The notes below the pieces were generated by a model. The model did no database searches. It saw only the letters and a program-made list of their open reading frames with translations, and was not told the DNA's origin. Shown here one piece after another: positions 1-12,710 of a DNA stretch of 64,000 nt (position 1 is its first letter; every line of letters begins with the position of its first letter). A program made the position numbers and the translations under genes. This DNA comes from Haematococcus lacustris (lineage: Eukaryota > Chlorophyta > Chlorophyceae > Chlamydomonadales > Haematococcaceae), in NCBI GenBank assembly GCA_030144725.1, contig JASKMD010000015.1:3601425-3665424 (forward strand), given 5' to 3'.

Positions 1-3000
1 AGGCCTTGCCCAGCCATCCCTGCTCACGTCCTTATAAGCCAAGACAAATGTGCAAGATCTGTCTGCCGAGCTGTGAGCCTGCGTCATCCCAACTTGCGCA
101 TGCAGCACCTGGCCGACTCTAGGGTGCTTGGGTCTGCCTTGCAACCCTGACCACATCAATGGGTGTGACGACAACCGGTCCTCGTCCTCGGCCGCTGGCA
201 TTGCCAGCCTCAGCATTGCAGGCGGGGCAACATGCAGGCGCAGTGGGGGCTGCTTTCCCTGCCCTTGCCATGCCCTGCTGCTCAGGCAGTTCTGTGGGTC
301 GGGAACACCTGGTGCCTGATTAGGCCGTGGAAGGGGCCACCCTTCAGAGGGCTTCAGGGCTGCCTATGCAGGCCATGTCGCCGTTGCCATCAAAGGTGCT
401 TGCTGAGAGCGTCGAGGCTGCCTATGCAAGCCTTGCCTTGGTATTGGGCGGTGGCAGTAGGTGGTGGCAGTGAGCAAGGCCGTGACCATTGCCTTCGCCA
501 TTGGGACCAGCACCTACACCATCGCATGGCAGCCACTCAATCTGCTTTGCATGGCTCACCGCCAGCATTGCTGTACCGTGTGAGAAGTCAAGCTGAGCCA
601 GTCATGATCAGAGTGTACAGACTTGGCCGGTCACAAGCGGCCATAGCAACAACACATGAGGCCTGTGTGTGGGGGCCTTCCTCTTATCTCTCACCTAGGC
701 TGCCCGCTGGGTCAAGTGTCTCACTAAGACGTGATCAAAAGAAGCTATTGCGCAGATGATGCAACCAGCCAGCTAGCCTTCTTAGGGGGCGGTTATGGCC
801 GTGGTTAAAGAAGATGGCCTGCGCCACCAGTGCCGTCAACCAGTAGACGTTAGGCCGAGAGTAGGGAAGGGTGTTGTGTGTGTGTGTGTGTTGTGCATGT
901 GTGTGGAACCCGTTGTTGTTGTTAGCTTGGTTTTGCCGACAGTGCCACATTACGTCGGACATTTCCCCCCCCGCCGATCCCGCCTCGAATGCGGACCGAT
1001 TGGGGGATAGACGCCGACTGACATCGGCCCATTGTGGCGATGGGGTAAGCTGTCGATTCGATGGGGGTATCGATTTGTGTGATTACGAGGCATGTTCGAT
1101 GCATGTTTGATGGTTCGATGGGCATCGATAGTTGCAGGACACTCATCGATGTTACAATGGCTCATTGCCAAAGCACAAGACCTACGGGAATGCTGACCAC
1201 CTGCGTCGATGCACTGCCCTGCAACACAACACCAGCACCAACAATAACACCAAGGCCAGCACACCACCACAAACAACAACAGCAACATGACCAACTCAAC
1301 AACACCAACAACAAGCCATGTCGCACATCAAGCACGTACTGGCAACCACCCAAGTGCTTGGCTTGGCTTGGCTGTCCCCTTGAGAGAGGGATGGGATGGG
1401 GTCATTGTCGTGTGTGCACATGGCATGTCATGGCTAGTGAGGGCTGTGTTGGCTGCTACTACTAGCGCAGGCTCCAGGCTGCCCGCTGGGGTGGAAGGAG
1501 ACGGGGTTGCGGACTTGGAGGTGGTGGTGGTGGGACAGCATAGGGATGGAGGAAGAGGCCAAAGGGCAGGAGGCCAGCTGGGCTGGGCTGGGTGTCAGCC
1601 TCTTACCGGCAGGTGGTTAGCCACTTCTTAGAGGGGTTAGGGAGAAGAGGGAGAAGAGAGGGCAGGCAGGAGAGGGAGAAGAGGAATGAGATTGGGCAGG
1701 GAGAAGAGGGACGAGAGGGGGCTTCCTCCTGGCTGCTGGATAGGGTAGGGAGGGGACTTCGATGTCGGGGGAAAGTGAGGGGGAGGGTGGAAGTGGGATC
1801 GTAGGAGACTTGGAGGTGTTGGTGATGGGACAAGGTAGGGTTAGGGGGAAGGGGCCAAGGGGTTGGAGTGTGACTGTTAGACCTGCAGCAAGCAAGGGGC
1901 ATGCTTGTGATCAACAAACAAGGACATGCATGACTAGAGGTGGGCAGGCTGGCCAAACACCCCAACAACATTGTGCACTCACCTTGACTCTTGGCTGCTG
2001 GCGTCCTCCTGCCCCAGTAAGGCTGCCGCTTTCTTGTTCACTATACCTCCTGGCTGCTTCGTCTCCAAGCTATGACTCTTGGCTGCGTTTGTTAGCTGCT
2101 TCCTTAGCTGCTTTTTGGCTCCTGGCTGCTGCTCCCGGCTGCACTTGGTTGCTACTCTTGGCTGCAAGGTAGGGTAGAGAGATCAGCTGACTCCCGACTG
2201 TTTCCGCCCTTCCACAACTGCCACGCACCTGCCGCCGAGGGGAGGGGAGGGGAGAATGGGGAAGGGTATAATAATTGGATTGGGGTTGGGCTGGGCGCGG
2301 GCAGGGGGTGGAAGTGCGTTGACGGATTGGGAGGGTGTGGGTGTATAGGGAAAGGAAAGGGGGAGGGGAGGTGCTGGTAGTGGTGGTAGTGAACAAGGGG
2401 GATGGGTGTGACCATCAGAACCTGCAGTGAACAAGGGCATGCTAGCGGTCAGACTGGGTACATGGAGCCACACATTTGCAACAGCAAGCCACTCACCATT
2501 TGTAGAGTGGAGTGTGCGATGGGGGAAAATGGTGTTGGGGGAGGGATCGGGGAGGGTGCTGCTCATAACTGCCTATCATCGGTGCCGCTCATCATTGCCG
2601 CTCATCGCTACAGCTTCTAACTGCTCCTCGCTGCTCCTGGCTGCGCCGCTTAACTGCTATTAATGGCTGCACTTCCTGGCTCCTAGCTCTTGACTGTCGT
2701 CTTAGCTGTGCCATGTTGATTTTGTTTTGGGTTCTTGGCGCTCCACCTGCAAGCAACCCAAGCCACGGAGCCACCCTCACGTCGCGAATGCGATGAGGCT
2801 GCAGGCTGCCAATGGCTTGCATTTGGCTGCGATATGCTATGTGAGGCTGCTAGCTGACGATGGCTGGCATGGCTACATCGCTAACACCACTATGCCTCTT
2901 TTGCGTAGCAAATGCGATGTCTTATTCGAATGTGGTTGCTGGCTAGAAGTTGCTTGCTTGCTAGAAGTTCATAAAGACCAATTACATTTATCAGGGGTGC

Positions 3001-3414
3001 GGCCAATGGCGGGGGTGACCCTTTGCGGTAGGCCTGCCTCTCCTTTTTTGCCCAATCGGGATCAGCATCCCAATGATAGCTTTTTTTAACTGTCTTTGTT
3101 AATGTTTACTCTTGTTCAGATGATAATGTCATTGAACAGGACACGGTCGCGCAGCCTGTGTTGCAGCTTTAGTTTGGAGCAGCATGAGGACTGTATGGCA
3201 TAGAACTTGAAAACATCTTACCGACAGTGAAACAGCCCAGCCTTTCACCCGTCGTGTGCTACAATCTCGACCCGCTCAGAGCGATCTAGCGCGGACAACA
3301 ATGTTTGACCAACGCCGACAACAATGTTTGACCGACGCCGACAACAATGTAAGTGCCCTTCGCAAAGGAGGCACCGAATCCGTTTGGTCCAGCAATGCAG
3401 CCTCAGACACGACG
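1..3414. other. Intergenic region, no supported gene
   Basis: No open frame here shows a recognisable domain or a consistent exon chain. Visible structure includes a GT run near 875-905. Diverged tandem copies of one segment lie at about 1480-1560, 1785-1860 and 2305-2400; they share 'gacttggaggtg' or similar G-rich text followed by a 'cctgca(g)...aacaagg' block. Degenerate 'TTGGCTGC'/'CCTGGCTGC' repeats occupy 1985-2165 and 2605-2700. A roughly 23-bp unit (gacaacaatgtttgaccaac + gcc) is repeated about three times at 3293-3350. A TTACA at 2992-2996 (TGTAA on the minus strand) could be the polyadenylation signal of the transporter that ends at 3415. Confidence 0.6.
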
Positions 3415-6400
3415 TCATTGTGACTTAGTGGTCACGGGCAGCGAGCTCTTCTCGACTGGGGTGTGTGACAAGATGCCATGCAGGAGCAGGATTAGAAAAG
3501 CGTAGCCCGCCAGGGATATAGCGTAGCCTAGTAGTTGCAGTTGCGACACCTGCGTTGGCAAACCTATACGTGTTCGGCTTGCTGGCACGCAATGTAGACT
3601 CCCAGCGTGTGCAACGACAGGACAACACCAGCTGGCCTTGTTGGCTTGCAGTAGGATGGAAGGTGGGATAATGGGGCAGGAGCAGGAGAGGGGAGCAGCA
3701 TGGGGCAAGGGGGCCGGGCTGTTGCAAAGATGGGGTGGAGGTCATATTGCAATGACTGGTTGGCTAACTAGCTGAACCCCTTGCCAGCTGGTCACCTGGT
3801 GATGTTGCCGCTGGCCCCTTCACTCACATGCTCATGCAGCACCAGAACCCCTATTGCCACCAGGCTTGCGTCCTTCACTGTGGCAAGCACCTGGCGGTGG
3901 CAGCGGTGGCAGCAGCAGCAGCAGAAGGCTACGTCAGGTGTGGCTGATGTGCAGCCTGGACCATGAGCCTGCACCTTTGGTCCTGGCAACCCTCCTAGCC
4001 CCTGCCATCGTCCTGGTCATGGCCCTGGACTTAGCGCCGTTCAGATCGCTGGGCCTTCTTGCCCTGGCGCCCCGCTGCCCTGCTGCCCCGCTGCCCTGGC
4101 AACCCACTGCCCTTCTCTTCTACGAGTCTGTGAGTAGTACAACCCTTGTCTTCTGTCAGCCTGCACCTTGGCTGGCTGCTGGCCTGCCTCCTGCCTGGCC
4201 TGAGCCCCTGTTAGCCTGAGGGTCTGTTGCCCTACTGCTGCCGGGTCAGCCTGAGCCCCTGTCAGCCTAACCCAGCAGGTGAGGGAGGAGCAGCGCTCGA
4301 AGAATGGCCTGTGCAGCATTTCCACCGCCATGCTGAAGGTGGCTGCGGCGAAGAAGTGCACAGGGTGGCGCAGGGGTATCAGGTACGCCCGGGCACTCAA
4401 TAGGGGCCAGAGCTCCCAGAACACAACCTGCGCAAACAACAGTACAGCCACCACCACCAGTACTGCCGCCACCACCACTGCCACCACTGCCGCCATCAAT
4501 ACCACCACCGCCACCATCATATGCAGCACCACTCCACCACCATCACCGCCACCACTGGCTCCACCACCACACTTCCACCAGCACTACCGTACTGCTACAC
4601 AACACATGGCCTTCCGCCCTCTGCAGTAGCAGCAGAAGGGATCCCCCCATGTCCCTTGCACCTACCCCTGACCTCCTTCCCTGCCACCCCTCCCTGCCCC
4701 TGCCGGCCCCCCCCCAGCACCTGCCTCCCCTATCTGCCCCCTGCCCCACTGACCTGCATCGTCAGACACAAGGTGCAAGCGCTGCTGATGTACATCAGGC
4801 CCTCCAGGGGGTGCCGCACCTGATGGCTGCCCACCTGCACGCGGCAGGCAGGCAGGCAGGCACCCAGCCCTCTTGCCTCACCCAGCTGCTGGCCCCACTT
4901 CAAAACCAAGCCTGGTGTTGAGGCCCCTGCAGTGCAGCCTCATCCACCCCATCATCTCAACAGGCAGCTCCTGCAGCCTCCTGCCTGCAGCCTCCTGCCT
5001 TCTTGCCGAAGCTTTTGCCGAAGCTTTTAGAGCAGGAGGCGTTTCTCCACCCTGTCAGAGGGAGCTGTACCGCTGGCAAAGCCAGCCTGTATCAAGCCTC
5101 CTCGCCGTACTCCGGTTACACCATCCTCTACACCTTCTGCTGATGCCCCCCCACCTCCCACCCCACCACCCTTAAGCAGGCACAGAGGAGCCCCCCAAGC
5201 CTCCCCACTACCTGCAGGAACACTGCCAGCACACCATGCACACCCTCAGCCAAGCCTGAGGCCATCATGCAGGCCAGGCCTGGCAGGGACAGCGGCAGCT
5301 GGCCATATGTAGCCAGGACCACCCCCCCGCCGGTGACCAGCAACGCGCCCACCAGCCTGCAGAAGCAGTCCAGGCCAAGTGTGAGGGCAAGCACCGGCAG
5401 TAAGACCAGCTACTCCAGAATGAAGCTGGTCACTAGTGGCCTCCATACTACCTCACTACTACCTGGCTACCTGCCCGCCTGCCCGCCTGCCTGCTTGCCA
5501 ATCCAACCCCTTGCCGGGGGGCTTACCTTACGGGGAGCGTTGATGGAATGACAGCAGCTGCCGCTCAGCCGCTGCCCTGTCAGCCCCCGCCCCTCTGGCC
5601 CTGCCCCTGCCCAGTCACCTGGGTGTGGCTTCCGTAATCTTGGCCAGGAACCCCAGCAGCACGGCGAGGACTGGGCTGCATATCTTCAGCATCTGGATGA
5701 AGGCCACAGATAGGTACAGGTAAGCAAGGTTGCCTGCATGCACCATGCACCATGCAAGCAGGGGTGGAGGACTGGGCGCGATGTGGCCACGAGCCGTGTG
5801 AGTGTGTCCACGGTGCTGAGCAGGCTAAGCATGCTGCGCAAGCAGAGAAGAAGAAGAAGATGAAGAAGAACGACAACAAGAGGAGAGGTTATTGAAGAAG
5901 AAGAAAAAGAAGAAGATATTCAATGCTGGAAGCATGTTGCGACATTAGAGAAGAATAATACAAAGAAATAAGGAGCTTTTGCATGCAGGGGGGGTGGACT
6001 GCTCCCACCCCCTACCCTAGAAACCAAGCAGGCTTGTAAATCCCCTCCTCCTCTCCCTACCCTGACATAAATAGCTGCCTTTCCCAATGTTGTGCGAGCT
6101 CATCATCGCAGGGCTGGTGAGGTAGTTGAACGGTTTGGTGGTTTTGCCTGGTGTAACACGCATGTCTGGCACGTGCCATGGGCCTTCAAACGCTACGCCT
6201 CCTATATTCCTATAGATGGGTATGATTGCGGCTGCTGCGAGGGCTGTATGTTGTGTGTTGGCATGGTCTACTCGTCGAACGTGATGCAGCAAAAACCCTA
6301 CAGGATGGGTCTCAGCGTAACTGTGTGTGTCCTGTGCTTGGCTGGGCATACGCAAGCCTGATCACGCAACCAGGTAGACCTGGTCACCAGGTGTGACACA

Positions 6401-8572
6401 GGGGCTGTGGAGAGTGAGCTCGCCTGTATGCAAGGCGATGGCCGTACAGAAGCTGGTGAACATCACGGTGGGGACGTACTTCTTCAGGCTCATGGGCTTG
6501 CGCTGTGATGGTGACAGGATGAGGCGCGCATACGCAGTGCTGCAGCACAGTGTGAGCACCTGGCCCATCCATGCCACAGTGGCGGGGAAGGGAAATTGCA
6601 GATCCACCTACAACCACCAACACACTGCCATCGTCATCATCACCAGCAGCAGCAGCGGCAGCACTGCATGGCACAGGTTCAGCAGTGCCTAGCCGGTGCA
6701 GCAGGCTGCCTGGCCTGACTTTGCGCTGCGATGATGGCAGCACAGTGGGTGGCAGCCCCTGTGTGCAGTCAGCTAATGCTCCCCCCTCCCCCCTTTGCTT
6801 CTGCTTCCGATGCTTCTGCTTCCCCTGGTGCACCAGAGTCTGCTGTGCTCAGCTGGTGCAGCCGTGTCGTTTGTGCTCAGCCTGGAGACAGCGGTCTGAT
6901 GGGCAGTGGTCTGACGGGCGGGCTCTAGTTTGGGGCCTCATGTGGTGCCCCTGGGTTAAGTAGTAGGCCATTCCTAGTGCGGCCTCCCACCAACAGTCAG
7001 GCAGGTGGTTGGACAGGGACACCAACGCAGCGTTGGACCTGCAACGCACTGAGGAGAGCAGGCGGTGTTCCCTGTAGCTGTGCTGGCGGCCTGGCCTGGC
7101 CGGTCTGTCACGCTGCTGCTGCGCTGGCCCTGACGCTGCTGCTGCTCCTGTCCACTGTACCGACGCGCTCCGCTGCACTTCACTGTAAGCTGTCTCCGCT
7201 GCAGGTCTCAGGACAGCACGCCTCTAGTCCAGGTCCTCCTGTCAGGACCTAACTAGCAGCTAAGGACGTGTCCTCAAATGCAACGGCTGTCAAAGGACGG
7301 ACTGTGTGACAGCGGACAGTATAAAATAGCTCCGTTCGCCTCACTTCGTCAATGCTCTCAGAACCCAGCCCAAGAGACCCTGGCGACCTCTAGGGCATGT
7401 TAGGGTTGGTTTGAGTCGCCAGGCTGTCAGCCTTCAAGCAATTAAAGCTGTTACTTTTGATGAGGTGCCCAGTGGTCAAGGGGGCTTAGCCCCTTGAACG
7501 AGTGCCACCGGAATGGGGTTGGTAGTCGTCAAGGGTGCGACCGAGGATGCTTCAATTTGATTGTAGCGGAGTGAGATTACCCACAGCCCAACATGTTGTT
7601 CCTTGTTGAATGAGTTTTGTTGGCCTGACGGGCAGTGCGGGAGGCGAGAGAACTGAAAAAGTGGACTGTGGTGCCACCCCTTGATGCCACTCCCTGGTGC
7701 CCCCCCATTGTGCACCCCCCCTGATGCCCCCCCCCCACTGGTGCCCTCCCCCTGATGCCCCCCCTCTGGTGCACACCCCCTGGTGCCCTCCCTTGATGCC
7801 CCCCCCTCGTGCCCGCCAATGGTGCCCCCTCCCTTGTGCCCTCTTCCCTGAGCCTCCCCACAGCCAGGAAGCCTGGGCGCATCTCTCTGTAGCTCACCCC
7901 ACCCACATAGTTCTGTCTAGGCCAAGGCGAGGCTGCCAGACCCATGGCATGAACGCAACTAGGCGATGCTGCTGTGCCAGAGGAGAAGCCATTGAGGAAA
8001 AGGGAAGGGAGAGAAGAGAATTGAGAAGTAAGAAAAAGATGTGGAAAGAAAGAAGGACTATGCCCAGAGCCAGATATCTGGAGCAATGTGGAGTGCTGAT
8101 AGCAGCAGTTGGAGGTGCAGGTGGGCTGATTCGGCCATACTGCCAGCAAAATGAAACAACTGCCCTGGCCTGGGCCACAAGCAGCTGCAAGATAGCCCCT
8201 TCAGGGTCAGCAGCCGCCTATGGTACAAAGATGTGGGTCAGGACCCTCCTCAAGCCCTGTCAAACGCATCTGTCATGCCATGTCTGTCATGCCAGCTCTA
8301 GGCCATAGCATTGCTGCTCAGGGCAGACAGTGCCACAGGTGAGAGGCGCCCACATAGGGCGCGAGAGGCTTCCTCAATGCATACGATATGCAACCCTTAG
8401 TGGATGGGGTTCAATCATGCTTCCTCTGTTCGGGCACATGCTGCGAGCAGGGTTTACGAGGAAGGTGCTGAGGTCCACTTACCATGATGTACTTATTTAT
8501 GAGGATTGATGCGCCTGAAAAAGCGATCCAGGAGACAGACACAGCAACTTGCTGCCTGGGGGCTGGCGCCAT
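3415..8572 (-). CDS. Triose-phosphate-translocator family membrane transporter (TPT/DMT superfamily), 8 exons
   Basis: The predicted product is a multipass carrier of the plant TPT/nucleotide-sugar translocator family, which exchanges phosphorylated sugars or nucleotide sugars across plastid or Golgi membranes. Substrate cannot be told from sequence. Exons, all with GT-AG and matching phase: 8572-8483, 6607-6388, 5733-5619, 5356-5212, 4819-4754, 4427-4272, 3890-3828, 3549-3415. They total 990 nt (329 aa), a normal family length. Family hallmarks are SWIAFSGASILINKYIM in exon 1, FPFPATVAWMGQ in exon 2, LYLSVAFIQMLKICSPVLAV in exon 3, LEGLMYISSACTLC in exon 5, VLATVKDASLVAIGVLVL in exon 7 and LLGYAISLAGYAF in exon 8. 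The upstream ATG at 8710 is in frame, but the duplicated exon at 20161-20250 preserves the frame only from the internal Met. I therefore start at 8572. Intron 1 carries a solo Fanzor-type 3' module. The join of exons 2 and 3 is the least certain. Confidence 0.85.
5840..5930. repeat. GAA-rich purine tract in transporter intron
   Basis: An AGAAGAAGAAG-type tract on the + strand lies within the intron between transporter exons 2 and 3. It is low complexity; no coding role is seen. Confidence 0.7.
7422..7625 (+). repeat. Solo Fanzor-type 3' module inside transporter intron 1
   Basis: The segment matches the region downstream of the Fanzor gene at 52344-52530. Shared blocks are 'ttttgatgaggtgcccagtgg', 'atcaagggtgcgaccgaggatgcttcaa' (gtc in place of atc here), 'gagtgagatta(c/a)cc' and 'catgttg(t/g)tccttgttgaat'; I quote only parts of them. 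It begins with a mini-hairpin GGCTGTCAGCC (7422-7432) and contains a second hairpin at 7476-7497 (TCAAGG.../...CCCTTGA). No Fanzor coding sequence is attached, so this is either a non-autonomous derivative or the relic of a lost copy. The identity of the module rests on comparison within this window only. Confidence 0.7.
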
Positions 8573-10035
8573 CCTCCTCCCCCTCGTCGTACGGTCGATG
8601 TGTGGGTGATGTCCTGCTGCGCTTTCGCTTACTACTTTCAGGCTGAACGATGGCACGTGCTCCAAGGCGCGCGCGACGAAGTGCGCCAGTCTGTGGGATA
8701 AGCTTGACATTCAGGACTCCCAGTCACACCTGCCCCTGTGGGGGGAAGCTGCTCCCCCCACAGGGGGGCTTTCCAACCGCCCAACCCCAGCTCACTCGCT
8801 CATCGGCACCACCTCTCTGCACGCATGCCTGCTCCTTCCGCTACAGCACCGGCAGCTCCTAATTGCACCAGGCAAGGCGCAGCAGGCGCAGTGGGCAAAG
8901 CAGATGCTGGGCTAACGCTACGTCCGTAGCAGCCGCTGCGGATGCTGCGGATGGACTGCGGTCTCAGCGGCCAACGCAGCTCGCGCAATAAGGAACGATC
9001 GCTCCAACCCAGGTATGAGCTGCGTTGTGCCCCGAGTTGCTGGTATACCCGCACATGTTGTTGCTTGCTTGTTGCTGTTGTTGCACCTCACCTGCTCAAG
9101 TGCTTAATGCACAGCTAGGCGTTGCATTGCTTCACTCCTATGTGTGGCATCGTGCTAGTTGTGGTACTCGTCCACAGGTGTGGCCACACAGAAGCGTACT
9201 GCCCGTGAGCAGACATTGCCCCACAAGGGGCAAGGGCATGTTGGCATCACAGCAAGAGCATGTGGTAAGCACAGCTGGGCCACAAGGGGCAGGGGCAGGT
9301 ATGAAGCGCAGCCGGGGCAGGTGCAGCAGGGGTAGGCAGGCAGCATTGCAGGAGTACGCAGGCAGAGCAGCAGGGACAGGCGCAGGCGCATCATGGGTAT
9401 GCGGGTAGTAGAGGGGCAGAGGCAGTCAAGCAGTGCAGCAGGGGCATGCGTTAAGCGCAACAGGGTTGCATGCAGCTTGGGTAGGTAGGCAGTGGAGGCG
9501 CAGCGGCAGCCAGGGAAGACAGCAGTATACACTTAGAGCAGCAATGGCAAACGCAGCAGGGATAGATTATCAGAGGAAGGCATGCTTTGCCTATTGACAG
9601 GTAAGGATATGTTCATGCTTGTGCCTACTGGTGCTTGTGCAGATGCCTGCCCAGGGCGCATGATGTGATGGTGGTAGCAGTGGGGAAGGCGGTGCTAGCA
9701 GCAGCAGCAACAATGGTGGCAGCAGTGGCGGCAGCACAACAGGAGTAGGCCGTCATAACAACGATGGCAAGCACGGAATGGCTAGGCAGGTAGTGTGGGA
9801 CGGGCAAGCGGACAGCATACCACAGGGAGGCAACCAGGACAATGGCGGCAGCAGTGGCAGAGGCGACATCGACATCAACAGGCGTCGACAGCGGCAGTGG
9901 CATTCGCCCAGCGTGGCATGGAGACCTCTGCCCACAGCGCGCCGTACGCGCTCAGGAGTGCATACATGCAATTTAAATTAACAAATTATGCGCGCCAGCT
10001 CGCTGGTCATCGTCGCCTGACGAAAGCCGCGAGCT
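8573..10035. promoter_or_regulatory. Divergent intergenic region between transporter and helical-repeat-like gene
   Basis: The two genes start head to head, with the transporter leaving on the minus strand at 8572 and the other gene on the plus strand at 10036. About 1.46 kb lies between them and should hold both promoters. A 5'-UTR-like stretch follows the transporter start. I see no clear TATA box or named motif. The only visible structure is imperfect GCAGGGGCAG-type repeats at 9200-9480. The same region is present at 20251-24909, where it is split by a DNA element. Confidence 0.5.
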
Positions 10036-12700
10036 ATGAAGAGGAATGCGCCTGGCGTGTTATCCCGTAAGAAGGGTCAGCGCAGCTGCGCCGAGCGCGG
10101 GCAAGCTTCAGCCTCGGACTCGGGCATTCGTCAACAGTTGCTGCACAGCTTAGAATTACGGAGCTTGGAGGTGATCGCCAATGCTGGCGGACCGGAGGTT
10201 TTTCTGCTCGCTTGCGGGCGGCTAGTGCACACAATCCGCGACCTGCTCGTTACTGGCGATGGCAGGTGAGGCTGAGCCTCGCACGCACCCACTCACAGCG
10301 TCCTGGCTCGCCGCAACCCTCAGTCCAGCAACATCGCCACACGCAGCTTTATACCATTCCACCTAGACCAATCCTCACAGGCCTTCACACGTTCAAAACC
10401 CAGACTACAACGTTCAGGCAGTGTCTGTGCTGCAGTGTTGCTGAGCCCATGATGACAGCCAGCACCAGCAAGTATCTCTCCATCTTAGCCAACCCCACAG
10501 CAGCCCATCACCTGGGATCCCACCGGCACCCTGCCCCTGGCTCTAGCCAAGGCTGCCAATGGCAGTTGGAGGCGGAAGCTGATTCCCGGCCCCTCACGTG
10601 ACGTGTCCAGCCTAGCAGCCTGTGGTGCGCACCTGCCTGCAGCCCCCGCCACTGGCCAGAACGGCTGCCAGCTGCTGTGGGCGGCTTGCTAAGCAGCGTG
10701 GAAGCCGCCCTGACCCTGGTGCGACTGACCTGATGGCCTGCTGGTGGTCAGTCAATACTGTTGTGGTGGTTGTGGTGGTTGTGGTGGTTGTGGTGGTTGA
10801 TGACCGCTAAGCCGCCAGCCTGGTGTGGCTGCTGGGCATGGAGCTGGGCATACAGGGGGTGAAGAGTGGGGGTCTAGGGAGAGGGAGGGGCAGATGAGGA
10901 GCTCTGCGGTGGTGTAGGGGCAGGTGTGGTGTCAGCGAGGCATTGAGGCCCTGGCAGCAGCCTCCCTTGCCCTGGGTCTGCCCTTGGTCCGGCTGGCGGT
11001 GTGGGCAGGCCAGGTGTGAGGGTGCTGTGAGCGGAGCCTGTTGAGGCAAGCAGGGCAAAATGAGGCGATGTGAGCTCAGCCCCACTCCCAGACTCTCTCA
11101 GCAACCATGTCGATCCCCCACCTCCCCTCGCCGCTCCCCGCTCCCCGCTCCCCCCCTCACCCCTCACCCCCGCTGCCCCCGCTGCCCCCGCTGCCCCTGA
11201 TTCCAATGACGTCCTCAGAGAATGGTGCAAGCCTGACGATAGGGGTTGGGGGTGTGTGGCCGGTGTCAGACTGGCCTTGCTGCTGCTGCTGCCAGCAGGT
11301 GTACCAGGCAGATGACCCCCACCTCATCTCCCAGGTGGTGCAGCTGTGGGAGCAGGCTGCCCACTGGGCCTTCCACACACACCCTCCCCCCCTCCCCCCG
11401 GCACACCCCAGTGCCCATGCCAGCCCCCCCCACCCCCCCACCCTCCCACCCCCCTCCCAAGCCCGTGGGGGGCGCCCCCAGCCCCCCTGCCCCCAGCCCT
11501 CTGCCACCCCAGCCAGCTGCAGCAGGGGCTGCCCGCCAGGCCGCTGGCTGCACTCCAGTGGCTGCGCTGGACCATCAGCTGCAGCACCTCGAGCAGATCC
11601 AGGGGCTGCTGCCGCTGCTGCTGCTGCTCATGCACGGCTTCATGCAGGCCACGGGGGTGTGCCCCGCCGCTGCTGCCTGCCCCATGGCGCTGCTGGCGGC
11701 CCAGATGCACTGTGTGCTGCACCACGCTGACTCCCCCCTGCCGCCCCCCAGGCCCCCCCCGCCCCCCCCCCCTCCGCTCAGTCCCTCCCGTCAAGGCAGT
11801 GGGCTGGCAGCAGAGCAGCGGGCTGCAGCAGCGGGCCAGGCTGAGGGCTGCGGTGCAGGACTTGAAGAGTCCAGGGGTCAGCAGGGTCAGGGGGGGGAGG
11901 GGGCGGGGGGCGGGGAGGGAAGGGGGGGGAGGGAGAGGGAGGTTGGCCAGGTTGCTGAGCGGCTGGCTCAGTGTGTGCATGCGCTGTTTGTGGCTGGACC
12001 CGCACAGCAGCTGAACCACATGGAGCAGGCATGGCAGCAGCAGCAGCAGGCATGGCAGCAACAGCAGCAGGCATGGCAGCAGCAGCAGCAGCAGCAGCAG
12101 GAGGGGGGCTTCTATGGCGAGGAGAGGCAGAGCTGGGAGCAGGGCCGGCCCCCTGCCCCCCCACCCCCACCCCCACCCCCTCCCCCACCCCCAGTCTGGG
12201 TGCCTTCCCCTCAGTCTCCCCCCACCCCTGCAGCCGCCCTCCTCCCCCCTCCCCACCCCCCCTACAGCATCCAGTGCTTCCAGCTGCAGCTCCAGCTGCT
12301 GCAGCGCCCGGCGTTTGACTGCTGCCCCCCCGGCCCTCAGCCCCACCAGGGTCGGCTGCTGCTGCAGCTCATGGCCTCCACCTGGGGCGCCTTAGGAGGG
12401 GGGGAGCAGCTGCTGGGCAGCTGCATGCTTGCATGCCTGGACACAGCCGTGACGTGCTTGTCCGGCTTGGAGGGGGTGGGGGGGGCGGGGGCCAGGGGGG
12501 TGGGGAGCAGCGCAGGGGGCAGCCAGGGTGGGGGCGGCAGCAGCACTGCCCCATGCAGCAAGGAGCAAGGGGGGGAGGCGCAGGCCCAGGCAACAGGGCA
12601 GCAGGTGAGGAGTGGCGGAGGTGGGCTGGTGTAGGTGCTGCCTGTAGTGCTCCTGGGACTGCGGGCGCTCGCAGCTGCCTGCATGGCTGCTTGGCCTGAA
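10036..12700 (+). pseudogene. Broken 5' copy of the helical-repeat-like gene (copy A)
   Basis: This is the duplicate of the gene that is intact at 24910-31962. First exon 10036-10265 encodes an MKRNAPGVLSRKKGQ start and ends in a GTGAGG donor. Its length differs from copy B by exactly 6 nt, so the frame is kept. The large exon at 11299-12604 begins VYQADDPHLISQVVQLWEQ. It has one extra C in the C-run near 11426-11434 relative to copy B, which shifts the downstream Pro/Gln-rich part into another frame. The 3' half of the gene is missing, because the sequence runs into the satellite at 12711. A homopolymer sequencing error could mimic the frameshift, but the truncation stands. Confidence 0.7.
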
Positions 12701-12710
12701 GGCTTCTGGA

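Noticed and set aside
11324..12346. 340-codon minus-strand ORF across the large Pro/Gln-rich exon
   Set aside because: It is a shadow of GC-rich plus-strand coding sequence. The same shadow appears in copy B, and it shows Leu/Gly-rich composition without motifs.
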